DNA of 64,000 nt, taken from NCBI RefSeq assembly GCF_004367585.1, contig NZ_CP038015.1, forward strand, positions 1,990,001-2,054,000, read 5' to 3'. A program made the translations under genes and the position numbers. Origin of the DNA: Paenisporosarcina antarctica (GTDB lineage: Bacteria > Bacillota > Bacilli > Bacillales_A > Planococcaceae). This document shows positions 18,053-25,793 of the stretch, piece after piece. The notes beneath the pieces were generated by a model. That model was not told the origin of the DNA, ran no database searches, and saw nothing but the letters and a program-made list of their open reading frames with translations. How positions within the stretch are numbered: the first letter of the stretch is position 1; the number at the start of each line of letters is the position of its first letter.

Positions 18053-19003
18053 TTAATTTAACTTTTGAAGAAACGAAATAGCCGTTTTTTTATCTTTATT
18101 AATTTGTTGTTTTAACGAATCAATTCCATCAAATTTACGTTCATTTCGAATATGGTGATACCAATCAACATTGACCTCTTCGCCATAAATATTTCTATCA
18201 AAATTAAACAAATGTACTTCAATCGTTAATTTTTTTTCATCAGGTGATTTAAAAGTAGGTTTATACCCCACATTGCAAACGCCATCAAACCATTCATCTT
18301 GCACTAACATCCTAACAGAATATACACCAGTTGCCGGAATGAAAGATCCTTCTTTTGCTTGAATATTCGCTGTTGGAAAACCTATTTGGCGACCTCTCTT
18401 GTCTCCATGAACGACTATACCTGGTATTTGAAAAGGTCTACCGAGTAATTCATGAACTTTTTCCATGTCCCCTTCAGTTAATGCATGTCGGATACGTGTC
18501 GAACTGATTTTTATACTGTCATCTGACTTTTTCTCAACGACTGAAACATTAAATTGGTTTTTGGCTAATTGTTTCATCACGTTCATATCCCCACTTCCAA
18601 AAGCACCAAAAGTGAAATCAAATCCCGCCGTTACATGGGTAACATTTAATTGATGAATGAACGTTTCAACGAATTGTTCAGGCGTTAATTGCGCGAAATC
18701 AGACGTAAAGCGAACTACGAATGTTGTATCTACTCCCATGGACTCAAGCAATTCTAATTTTTGGTCAAGTGGAGTAATATAAAACACTTTTTCGTTGCGC
18801 TTGCCAAGAACAATCGAAGGGTGTGGGTCAAATGTCATTACTGCTAATTTCAATCCTTGTTCTAGAGCTTCTTTATTAGCATGATCAATAACTTCTCGAT
18901 GACCTAAGTGAACTCCGTCAAAAAAGCCGATTGCTAAAGAAAAAGGACCAGAAATTATGGAATCACTTATATGACGTGGGTATGATAAGTGTACAATGTT
19001 CAT
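18053..19003 (-). CDS. ribF: Bifunctional riboflavin kinase / FAD synthetase
   Basis: Makes FMN from riboflavin and then FAD, 316 residues (B. subtilis RibC). The N-terminal nucleotidyltransferase domain shows GFFDGVHLGHREVI (about residues 27-40) and ISSTRIRHALTEGDM; the C-terminal flavokinase domain shows GDKRGRQIGFPTANI and the late catalytic region NVGYKPTF. The ATG start overlaps the truB stop by four bases. It is the last gene of the long rimP-nusA-infB operon and, just past its end, the rpsO promoter begins. No separate FMN riboswitch precedes it, which fits its role as a housekeeping kinase. Confidence 0.96.
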   Translation of the reverse strand: MNIVHLSYPRHISDSIISGPFSLAIGFFDGVHLGHREVIDHANKEALEQGLKLAVMTFDPHPSIVLGKRNEKVFYITPLDQKLELLESMGVDTTFVVRFTSDFAQLTPEQFVETFIHQLNVTHVTAGFDFTFGAFGSGDMNVMKQLAKNQFNVSVVEKKSDDSIKISSTRIRHALTEGDMEKVHELLGRPFQIPGIVVHGDKRGRQIGFPTANIQAKEGSFIPATGVYSVRMLVQDEWFDGVCNVGYKPTFKSPDEKKLTIEVHLFNFDRNIYGEEVNVDWYHHIRNERKFDGIDSLKQQINKDKKTAISFLQKLN

Positions 19004-19932
19004 TTGGCATCTCCTTCTTTACCTAATCGATTAAACATTTTTTCAGGCTTCATCTTTCCTTCTTTTGAAGGATGTTTAATATACACAGCAACTGCTTGAG
19101 CATCTACCGTATAAACGATTCGCTGATGATCATTAAGTGCCTCAATCGCATCTAATACTTGTCCATTTTTAATGGCTTTTTCTAAATTACTAGGCACTTC
19201 AAATTTCGGCATATCTTGCATTGCATAATCTAAATCATATAATTTATCAGTTAATAATTCGTTGTCAACGAGATCTTGAACTTGTTTTAATGTCAGACAA
19301 TCAGTAGCTGTAAATGTTCCAGAATTCGTTCGCACTAAATTCGACATATGAGCAGGATACCCTAGCTTTTCACCAATCTGAACAGCAAGTGTTCGAATAT
19401 ATGTTCCTTTGCTACACGAGACGCGAATTCTAAATGAAACATGTTTCCCTGAATATGAGTCTTCTTCACTTAAAAGTGTTAGTTCATAAATTTTCACTTG
19501 CCTTGTTGGTCGTTCAACCGAAACTCCAGCTCGTGCATATTCATAAAGTTTTTTCCCATTTACCTTAACAGCTGAGTACATTGGAGGAGTTTGTTCTATT
19601 GTACCAGTCAAGGCTGTTAAAGCAGACAGAATATCCTGTGGAGTGAAATGTTTGTGCGAATCATTTGATTCTACTACATCTCCATCTGCATCTTCAGTTG
19701 TAGTAGATGCACCAATCGTCACTTCAGCTTCATAAATTTTACCTGCATTTGTAAGATACTCCGCTACTTTTGTAGATTCTCCTAAACAAATAGGTAGAAC
19801 CCCTTCCACACTTGGATCAAGAGTTCCTGTATGGCCGATGCGTTTCATTTTTAAAATTTTACGTAGTTTAAAGACGCAATCGTGGGATGTCATCCCTTTT
19901 TCTTTCCATAGCGGAAGAATGCCATTTTGCAT
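19000..19932 (-). CDS. truB: tRNA pseudouridine-55 synthase
   Basis: Makes pseudouridine 55 in the T-loop of tRNA. The catalytic aspartate lies in HTGTLDPSVEGVL (about residue 39), and the further family motif CSKGTYIRTL is present near residue 180, followed by a PUA-like C-terminus. The ATG at 19932 (MQNGILPLWKEKG) is chosen because GGAG lies nine bases upstream; a TTG at 19941 touches that ribosome site. The protein is about 310 residues, the normal size. It sits between rbfA and ribF in the conserved infB operon, coupling tRNA modification to translation-factor supply. A moderate hairpin precedes it. Confidence 0.96.
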   Translation of the reverse strand: MQNGILPLWKEKGMTSHDCVFKLRKILKMKRIGHTGTLDPSVEGVLPICLGESTKVAEYLTNAGKIYEAEVTIGASTTTEDADGDVVESNDSHKHFTPQDILSALTALTGTIEQTPPMYSAVKVNGKKLYEYARAGVSVERPTRQVKIYELTLLSEEDSYSGKHVSFRIRVSCSKGTYIRTLAVQIGEKLGYPAHMSNLVRTNSGTFTATDCLTLKQVQDLVDNELLTDKLYDLDYAMQDMPKFEVPSNLEKAIKNGQVLDAIEALNDHQRIVYTVDAQAVAVYIKHPSKEGKMKPEKMFNRLGKEGDAK

Positions 19933-19976
19933 TCGTTCCAACTCCTTTAATGAGTATTATGTAGTTTGTAAATAGT

Positions 19977-20014
19977 AAAGAAGCCTGCTAAAACTAAGTT
20001 TCGCAGACTTCTTT
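19977..20014 (-). terminator. Hairpin between rbfA and truB
   Basis: A 12-bp stem (19977-19988 with 20003-20014) with one G-U pair in RNA, but only a short T run on exit, so probably a leaky terminator inside the operon. Confidence 0.55.
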
Positions 20015-20017
20015 TGG

Positions 20018-20428
20018 TTATTTAATTTCTTCATTTTTGATTTCTTCAATCTCCACTAAATCAGTTTCGATTTCTTCAACCTCAACTTCTTCAGTTTTGA
20101 TTTGTTTAAGTAGGTTATCGATCTTATTCCCGTAATCGAAAGACTTGTCAAGTTCAAACATAAGTTCTGGTGTCTTACGTAATCTAATTCTTTGACCGAT
20201 TTCGGTACGGATAAATCCTTTAGCTTGCACTAAACCTTTTAACGTTTCGCGACGTTTTTTATCGTCACCGAGAACGGTAATAAAGACAGTTGCTTGTTGT
20301 AAATCACCAGTAACTTCTACATCTGTTACTGTGACAAACCCAATACGCGGGTCTTTTAGTTTACGAGCGATTATTTCGCCTAATTCTTTTTTCATTTGTT
20401 CTGCTACTCGATTTGAGCGATTCGCCAT
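20018..20428 (-). CDS. rbfA: 30S ribosome-binding factor RbfA
   Basis: Single KH-fold factor for 30S subunit maturation and cold growth. Residues 1-110 follow the family: [36 protein letters not shown] and the [20 protein letters not shown] region. Beyond this the protein has an unusual acidic tail of about 25 residues made of [18 protein letters not shown] repeats, making 136 residues instead of about 117 in B. subtilis. It lies after ylxP with a short spacer in the infB operon. The tail's role is unknown; the core function call is secure. Confidence 0.95.
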   Translation of the reverse strand: MANRSNRVAEQMKKELGEIIARKLKDPRIGFVTVTDVEVTGDLQQATVFITVLGDDKKRRETLKGLVQAKGFIRTEIGQRIRLRKTPELMFELDKSFDYGNKIDNLLKQIKTEEVEVEEIETDLVEIEEIKNEEIK

Positions 20429-20450
20429 GATGGCTTCACCTCTGTTCTAT

Positions 20451-20729
20451 CTATAAATGTTCACGGATAGTTTCCGTTCTTTCCCACTCTGGATTAGACT
20501 CCAAGTAATTAATTGCGTGGGTGAGTTCACGGTCGCTTGCATCGCTTGAAGAAGCTACACAGACAATCGCAATACGCGTCCTTTGCCATTTATCTTGATG
20601 GTCTATTTCAGAAATCGATATGTTAAACTTTTGCTTCGTTCGAGTAAGCATACGCTGTAGTACAGCGCGCTTCTCTTTTAACGAATGGGACGTCGGAATG
20701 ATGAATTCACACTCCGCATACGAAATCAT
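20451..20729 (-). CDS. ylxP: DUF503 family protein YlxP
   Basis: Small conserved protein of 92 residues found between infB and rbfA in most Firmicutes. The pattern ([27 protein letters not shown] at the start and [28 protein letters not shown] in the middle) is the DUF503 type with a ferredoxin-like alpha-beta fold. Its start overlaps the infB stop as ATGA, so it is translationally coupled. Its job is not established; the invariant location suggests a link to ribosome assembly or translation. Confidence 0.9.
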   Translation of the reverse strand: MISYAECEFIIPTSHSLKEKRAVLQRMLTRTKQKFNISISEIDHQDKWQRTRIAIVCVASSSDASDRELTHAINYLESNPEWERTETIREHL

Positions 20730-23362
20730 TTGCGTTTGATCTCTTCCATTACGAACGATTCAATAATGTCGCCTTCTTTGACATCATGATAGTTTTTCAC
20801 AGTTATCCCACATTCATACCCTTTTGCAACTTCTTTTGCATCATCTTTGAAACGTTTAAGTGAATCTAATTCACCTTCAAATACGACAATGCTGTCACGA
20901 ATGACACGTACGCCACTATCTCGGGCAATTTTACCTTCAATTACATAACTTCCGGCAATTGTTCCGATTTTCGTAACTTTAAATGTTTCACGTACTTCAG
21001 CTTGACCAATGATTTTTTCTTGGAACTCAGGATCAAGTAAGCCAGTCATTGCAGCTTCAATTTCTTCAATTACTTTATATATAATGCGGTGTAAACGAAT
21101 GTCTACGCCTTCAGCTTCTGCTGCACGTTTTGCATTGATATCTGGTCGTACATTAAATCCAATAACAATTGCATTTGAAGCAGCTGCAAGTGAAATGTCA
21201 GATTCTGTAATCGCACCAGCACCAGTGTGAATAATTCGTACATTTACGCCTGCAACTTCAAGTTTCATTAGAGAAGCGGCCATAGCTTCTACAGCACCTT
21301 GAACGTCAGCTTTAACAATAAGGTTTAACTCTTTCATTTCACCTTGTTTCATTTGGTCAAATAAGTTATCAAGAGTTACACGAGTTTTTTCTGAACGTTG
21401 TGCTTGTATTGCGGTAGATGCACGTGATTCCCCTACTTGACGAGCCGTTTTCTCATCAGCAAAGACTACAAAACGATCTCCAGCTTGTGGTACATCATTT
21501 AAACCAGTAATTTCAACAGGTGTACTTGGACCTGCTTCTTTAACGCGACGTCCTAAATCGTTGACCATCGCACGTACTCGACCATAAGTATGACCAACTA
21601 CAATTGGATCTCCAACTTTAAGTGTTCCGTCTTGTATTAGAAGTGTAGCAACTGAGCCACGTCCTTTATCAAGTTGAGCTTCAATCACTGTCCCTATTGC
21701 ACGACGACTAGAGTCTGCTTTTAGCTCAGCTACTTCTGAAACTAATAGAATCATTTCTAACAAGTTATCAATACCGTCACCTTTTAGTGCTGAGATAGGA
21801 GCGAAAATTGTTTCTCCTCCCCATTCTTCAGAAACTAATCCGTGTTCAGTTAATTCTTGCATCACTCGTTCAGGATTAGCACCTTGCTTATCCATTTTAT
21901 TCACTGCTACAATAATTGGCACTTCTGCGGCTTTTGCATGGTTAATCGCTTCAACTGTTTGAGGCATAACACCATCATCTGCTGCGACTACCAAAATCGT
22001 AATATCAGTTACTTTAGCTCCACGAGCACGCATTGTTGTAAATGCTGCGTGACCAGGTGTATCTAAGAACGTGATTTTCTTGCCGTTTTCCACAACTTGG
22101 TAAGCTCCAATATGTTGTGTAATACCACCAGCTTCGCCAGCAGTTACTTTCGTATGACGAATAGAGTCTAGAAGAGTTGTTTTACCATGGTCAACGTGAC
22201 CCATAATGGTTACAACAGGTGGACGTTCTTTTTGAACACCTTGTACTTCTTGTTCAGCTTCGAAATATCCTTCTAAATCCGAAATATCAACACGAATTTC
22301 TTCTTCAACTTCAACACCATAATCTGTACAAATTAATTCAATTGCATCTTTATCTAATTCTTGGTTAATTGTTGCCATAACACCAAGCAAGAATAACTTT
22401 TTAATAATTTCAGAAGGTTCTCTACCTAACTTTTTCGCTAGTTCGCCAACTGATAATGATTCATAGAAAGTGATTTTCTCTGGTAATTCTTTTTCTTTTT
22501 TCGGCACTGGCGGTGCAACTGGTTGACGATTTTGTTTCCCTTTGTTTCTTCCACCAGCCCGGTTACCAGTTCCTGGACGGTGATTTCCTCCACCACCTGG
22601 ACGGAATGATGACCCCGGAGCACGATTTGGACCAAAGTTCTTTTCTTTCGTCTGTGCGCCTTGTTCTTGCTTGCGACCTTCACCTGAAGTTGTTGTCACA
22701 GGTTTTTGCTTATCACGTGATGGAGTACTAGTACTCGTTACACCACGACTTTGACCTACTGGTGGTTTTGGACCAGTTGTTTGCGGACGGTTGGCTTGAG
22801 AACTGCTACCTTGAGGACGGTTACCTTGATACCCACCGCCTTGTGGACGATCTCCTTGTGGCTTGTTACCTTGATAGCCACTGCCTTGTGGACGATCTCC
22901 TTGTGGCTTGTTACCTTGATAGCCACTACCTTGCGGACGATCTCCTTGTGGTTTGTTACCTTGATATCCAGTTCCTTGCCCTTGAGGACGATTGCCCTGA
23001 TACCCACTACCCTGTGGACGATCTCCTTGTGGCTTGTTACCTTGGTACCCAGGACGATCTCCTTGTGGCTTGTTACCTTGATAGCCACTACCTTGTGGAC
23101 GAGTACCTTGTGGTTTGTTACCTTGATAGCCAGTACTTTGCGGACGAGTACCTTGTGTAACATTGTTACCTTGAGATGCCGGTTTTTGAGTTGAAGTCGT
23201 TGTTGTTTTTTTATAGACAGAGTCTAATTTAGAAACAGCGTCTCCTTCTAATGTCGACATATGATTAGTTACATTTACTTCTAGTTTAGTTAATTGATCA
23301 ATAACTTCTTTACTTGTCTTATTAATTTGTTTTGCATATTCATGAACCCGTAATTTGGTCAT
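20726..23362 (-). CDS. infB: Translation initiation factor IF-2
   Basis: GTPase that brings fMet-tRNA to the 30S subunit, 878 residues. Order: IF2_N motif ([19 protein letters not shown]), a low-complexity repeat region (78-187, eight GYQGN(K/R)PQG units), a basic Gly/Arg-rich linker, a second IF2_N motif near residue 305, the G domain ([22 protein letters not shown]), and C-terminal domains II-IV. The ATG at 23362 with GGGGGTG five bases upstream is chosen over the frame at 23398, which would overlap ylxQ. The gene lies four bases after ylxQ and overlaps ylxP (ATGA). The repeat-rich linker is the odd part; the catalytic half is normal. Confidence 0.97.
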   Translation of the reverse strand: MTKLRVHEYAKQINKTSKEVIDQLTKLEVNVTNHMSTLEGDAVSKLDSVYKKTTTTSTQKPASQGNNVTQGTRPQSTGYQGNKPQGTRPQGSGYQGNKPQGDRPGYQGNKPQGDRPQGSGYQGNRPQGQGTGYQGNKPQGDRPQGSGYQGNKPQGDRPQGSGYQGNKPQGDRPQGGGYQGNRPQGSSSQANRPQTTGPKPPVGQSRGVTSTSTPSRDKQKPVTTTSGEGRKQEQGAQTKEKNFGPNRAPGSSFRPGGGGNHRPGTGNRAGGRNKGKQNRQPVAPPVPKKEKELPEKITFYESLSVGELAKKLGREPSEIIKKLFLLGVMATINQELDKDAIELICTDYGVEVEEEIRVDISDLEGYFEAEQEVQGVQKERPPVVTIMGHVDHGKTTLLDSIRHTKVTAGEAGGITQHIGAYQVVENGKKITFLDTPGHAAFTTMRARGAKVTDITILVVAADDGVMPQTVEAINHAKAAEVPIIVAVNKMDKQGANPERVMQELTEHGLVSEEWGGETIFAPISALKGDGIDNLLEMILLVSEVAELKADSSRRAIGTVIEAQLDKGRGSVATLLIQDGTLKVGDPIVVGHTYGRVRAMVNDLGRRVKEAGPSTPVEITGLNDVPQAGDRFVVFADEKTARQVGESRASTAIQAQRSEKTRVTLDNLFDQMKQGEMKELNLIVKADVQGAVEAMAASLMKLEVAGVNVRIIHTGAGAITESDISLAAASNAIVIGFNVRPDINAKRAAEAEGVDIRLHRIIYKVIEEIEAAMTGLLDPEFQEKIIGQAEVRETFKVTKIGTIAGSYVIEGKIARDSGVRVIRDSIVVFEGELDSLKRFKDDAKEVAKGYECGITVKNYHDVKEGDIIESFVMEEIKRK
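22802..23131 (-). repeat. 45-bp coding tandem repeat inside infB
   Basis: Eight tandem units encoding GYQGN(K/R)PQG(D/T)RPQGS, either 15 or 12 residues long (IF-2 residues 78-187). Synonymous differences between units show that the array is not a recent perfect duplication. Confidence 0.9.
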
Positions 23363-23366
23363 TAGG

Positions 23367-23687
23367 TCACCCCCGGTTAAATTCGTTGAGAAGTTCAATC
23401 AGTTTTTTTGCGAAACCGTGGTCATTAATTGCAAGTACCACTCGCTCCGCTTTTCCTGTTGCATGTCCGAGATCTGAACGATCACCGAATACATGTAGCT
23501 CAACGTTGTAAGAATTGCATTTATCTTGAATTTTTTTCATTGTGTTATCTGAAGCATCTGTTGATATAATAACTAGTTTTGCACGGTTATTACGAATATC
23601 TTTGACCACTAGTTCTTCACCAGAAATCAACATTCTTGCACGCACGGCTAGTCCGAGAAGTTGTAAGATTTGTTGCTCTTGTTTCAT
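23367..23687 (-). CDS. ylxQ: L7Ae-family RNA-binding protein YlxQ
   Basis: A 106-residue L7Ae/L30e/S12e/Gadd45-fold protein found between ylxR and infB in Bacillales. Features include [16 protein letters not shown] (kink-turn-binding type N-terminus), [17 protein letters not shown] and a [14 protein letters not shown] stretch. The family is shown to bind kink-turn RNA in related species, so a role in ribosome or RNA metabolism is plausible. It overlaps the end of ylxR by four bases and ends four bases before infB, so all three are coupled within the nusA operon. Confidence 0.92.
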   Translation of the reverse strand: MKQEQQILQLLGLAVRARMLISGEELVVKDIRNNRAKLVIISTDASDNTMKKIQDKCNSYNVELHVFGDRSDLGHATGKAERVVLAINDHGFAKKLIELLNEFNRG

Positions 23688-23962
23688 TTCATTTTCTCTC
23701 TTTCAATCACAGTTAACAATTCATCAAAAATGCTCTCTGGTATTTTTGCTTCTAATTGGTTATCTAGGACTTTGCGTTTTTTCGCGATTTCAACAGCTTG
23801 TTTAGTTTTAGAAACATATGCACCACGACCAGACTTTTTACCAGATAAGTCGACCGAAACTTCGCCTTCTTTTGACCGTACAATTCGAATCATTTCTTTT
23901 TTAGGAAACATTTCACCTGTTGCAACGCATTTTCTTAAAGGTATTTTCTTTTGACTAGACAT
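23684..23962 (-). CDS. ylxR: YlxR family RNA-binding protein (DUF448; RnpM-type)
   Basis: A 92-residue member of the YlxR family. The family marks are LRKCVATGEMFPKKEMIRIVRSKEG near the start and the GRGAYVSKTKQAVEIAKKRK basic patch. The ATG at 23962 with GAGGTG seven bases upstream is preferred over the TTG at 23965. It follows nusA and overlaps ylxQ by four bases. Reported work on the family describes RNA binding, including modulation of RNase P, but I infer no more than an RNA-binding role in translation/RNA processing here. Confidence 0.93.
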   Translation of the reverse strand: MSSQKKIPLRKCVATGEMFPKKEMIRIVRSKEGEVSVDLSGKKSGRGAYVSKTKQAVEIAKKRKVLDNQLEAKIPESIFDELLTVIEREKMK

Positions 23963-23980
23963 CAAAATTCACCTCTTCGT

Positions 23981-25159
23981 TTATTCTTCGTTTTTGTATA
24001 AATCAAAGTTATCTTCACTATTTTCTTCGTACTCTTCATCTATGCTATCTTCGTTTTCAGAGGAATAAGTTGAAGGATAAATACCAAGTTCACGAGCATC
24101 TGTCTCACTCTTAATATCAATTTTCCATCCAGTCAATTTAGCAGCTAAACGTGCATTTTGACCACGTTTACCAATTGCTAACGATAATTGATAATCTGGA
24201 ACTACTACAGTCGTCGATTTTCCTTCTTCATTTACTTGCACATCCAACACTTTAGATGGGCTAAGTGCATTGGCAACAAAAATCGCAGGATCTTCAGACC
24301 ACTCTACTATATCAATTTTTTCACCATTTAACTCGTTTACGATTGTTTGCACACGTGAGCCTTTTGCACCTACACATGAACCTACTGGATCTACATCTTG
24401 ATTATGAGCAACAACTGAAATCTTAGATCGATCGCCAGCTTCACGAGCTATTGATTTAATTTCCACGATGCCATCATAAATTTCAGGAACTTCCATTTCA
24501 AACAAACGACGAAGTAATCCTGGATGCGTGCGTGAAACAAATACTTGAGGCCCTCTTGTTGAGCGTTCTACTTTGGTAATAAACACTTTAATGCGTTCAT
24601 GCGGATGGTATGTTTCCGTTAGAATTTGTTCATTGACGGGTAGCACCGCTTCAACTTTCCCAAGTCCCACATAAATATTACGAGCATCTAAACGTTCAAC
24701 AATACCATTTACAATGTCTTCTTCACGGTCAACATATTCTTCATAAATCATACCCCGCTCTGCTTCGCGGACACGTTGTGTCACAACTTGTTTAGCAGTT
24801 TGTGCAGCGATACGGCCAAAGTTTCTAGGCGTTACTTCCTGCTCCACAATATCACCAAGTTCAAACGCTGGATTTATTATTTTTGCTGCTTCCAATGAAA
24901 TATGTAGACGGTCGTCTAATACTTCTTCCACAACATCTTTGCGTGAAAATACTAGCATTGTTCCTTTATCCATATTCAGATCAACACGGACATTTTGTGC
25001 TTGGTTAAAATTACGTTTATACGCTGTTACAAGCGCCGCTTCAATCGCTTCAATTAAGACATCTCGTGAAATTCCTTTTTGTTTTTCAAGAGCTATTAAA
25101 GCATCTAGCAACTCGTTTGCATTTGCCTTTGACTTTGACTTAGCCTTTGCCTTTGCCAT
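23981..25159 (-). CDS. nusA: Transcription termination/antitermination factor NusA
   Basis: RNA polymerase-bound pausing and termination factor, 392 residues. After the N-terminal RNAP-binding domain (to about 135) come an S1 domain (140-205) and two KH domains (with GAKGSRVQTIVNEL and GKRGQNARLAAKLTGW); an acidic tail ends the protein. The N-terminus carries a Lys/Ala/Ser-rich extension (MAKAKAKSKSKANANE) before the usual ELLDAL; it is encoded by a six-base near-repeat. It follows rimP in the operon. A terminator hairpin in the operon leader lies between the promoter and rimP, so NusA may control its own expression, as reported in B. subtilis. Confidence 0.96.
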   Translation of the reverse strand: MAKAKAKSKSKANANELLDALIALEKQKGISRDVLIEAIEAALVTAYKRNFNQAQNVRVDLNMDKGTMLVFSRKDVVEEVLDDRLHISLEAAKIINPAFELGDIVEQEVTPRNFGRIAAQTAKQVVTQRVREAERGMIYEEYVDREEDIVNGIVERLDARNIYVGLGKVEAVLPVNEQILTETYHPHERIKVFITKVERSTRGPQVFVSRTHPGLLRRLFEMEVPEIYDGIVEIKSIAREAGDRSKISVVAHNQDVDPVGSCVGAKGSRVQTIVNELNGEKIDIVEWSEDPAIFVANALSPSKVLDVQVNEEGKSTTVVVPDYQLSLAIGKRGQNARLAAKLTGWKIDIKSETDARELGIYPSTYSSENEDSIDEEYEENSEDNFDLYKNEE

Positions 25160-25182
25160 TTCATTTCACTCCTACATTCACA

Positions 25183-25659
25183 TTATGCTGAGAAATTGAT
25201 CGCTAAACGAGCGAAAGCAACTTTCTCTTTTGCAAGTTGAACTTTGATTTTTCTCGTTTTTATCCGAACATCTATTTCTAAACCTTGTTCGTTATAAGCA
25301 GTTAAGATTCCTTCAAATTCTTTTAAACCATTTACCGCCTCGTAAGTTTTCACATGAATATATTGACCAATTGCTCGTTGGTAATCACTCTCTTTTTTCA
25401 ATGGGCGTTCAGCCCCAGGTGAGGAAACTTCTAAAAAGTAGTTTTGTTCAATTGGATCTTCTGCATCTAACATTTCACTTAGTCGTTCACTTACAAGTGC
25501 ACAATGTTCAATGTCAATGCCACCTTGTTGTGTATCTACATAAATACGTAAAAACCAATTACGACCTTCTTTTACGAACTCTGTATCTACTAGTTCTAGA
25601 TTTAGTTCTTCAACAATGGGCGTTACAAGCTTTTCAATTTCTTTTAATATAATGCTCAT
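25183..25659 (-). CDS. rimP: Ribosome maturation factor RimP
   Basis: Cytoplasmic 30S assembly factor of 158 residues with the typical two-domain pattern: IEKLVTPIVEELNLELVDTEFVKEG, then LEVSSPGAERPLKKE joining to the SH3-like C-terminus. The ATG at 25659 is chosen because GGGAGG lies five bases upstream and the N-terminus MSIILKEIEKLV fits the family; the longest frame adds 24 residues. It heads the operon rimP-nusA-ylxR-ylxQ-infB-ylxP-rbfA-truB-ribF. Its leader contains a promoter and a terminator, discussed separately. Confidence 0.95.
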   Translation of the reverse strand: MSIILKEIEKLVTPIVEELNLELVDTEFVKEGRNWFLRIYVDTQQGGIDIEHCALVSERLSEMLDAEDPIEQNYFLEVSSPGAERPLKKESDYQRAIGQYIHVKTYEAVNGLKEFEGILTAYNEQGLEIDVRIKTRKIKVQLAKEKVAFARLAINFSA

Positions 25660-25701
25660 ACATGCCTCCCGCCACAACTTATTTTCGACATAACAAACAG
25701 A

Positions 25702-25725
25702 AAAGAGTGGGAAATCCCACTCTTT
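25702..25725 (-). terminator. Terminator between polC and rimP (in the rimP-nusA leader)
   Basis: A 10-bp perfect stem (25702-25711 with 25716-25725), four-base loop and TTTTCTGTTTG on exit. It lies after the promoter at 25758-25786 and before rimP, so it serves both as polC 3' end and as a possible attenuator of the nusA operon. Confidence 0.85.
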
Positions 25726-25757
25726 GGCCATAAATCTATCAACAACTTGTTATGAAA

Positions 25758-25786
25758 ATCATACCATACGAACACTCACAGTGCAA
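25758..25786 (-). promoter_or_regulatory. Sigma-A promoter of the rimP-nusA-infB operon
   Basis: On the minus strand -35 TTGCAC (25781-25786), 17-base spacer, -10 TATGAT (25758-25763) preceded by extended TGG. Transcription would start just after the polC stop and first meet the hairpin at 25702-25725. Confidence 0.85.
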
Positions 25787-25793
25787 ATTACAT

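Noticed and set aside
22802-23131. CRISPR-like array
   Set aside because: Regular spacing, but the units are direct coding repeats without unique spacers, inside infB.
22751-23194. Long open frames on both strands across the infB repeat
   Set aside because: They arise from the GGN/CAA-rich coding repeat of IF-2 read in other frames; no ribosome site, repetitive composition, and a secure gene underneath.
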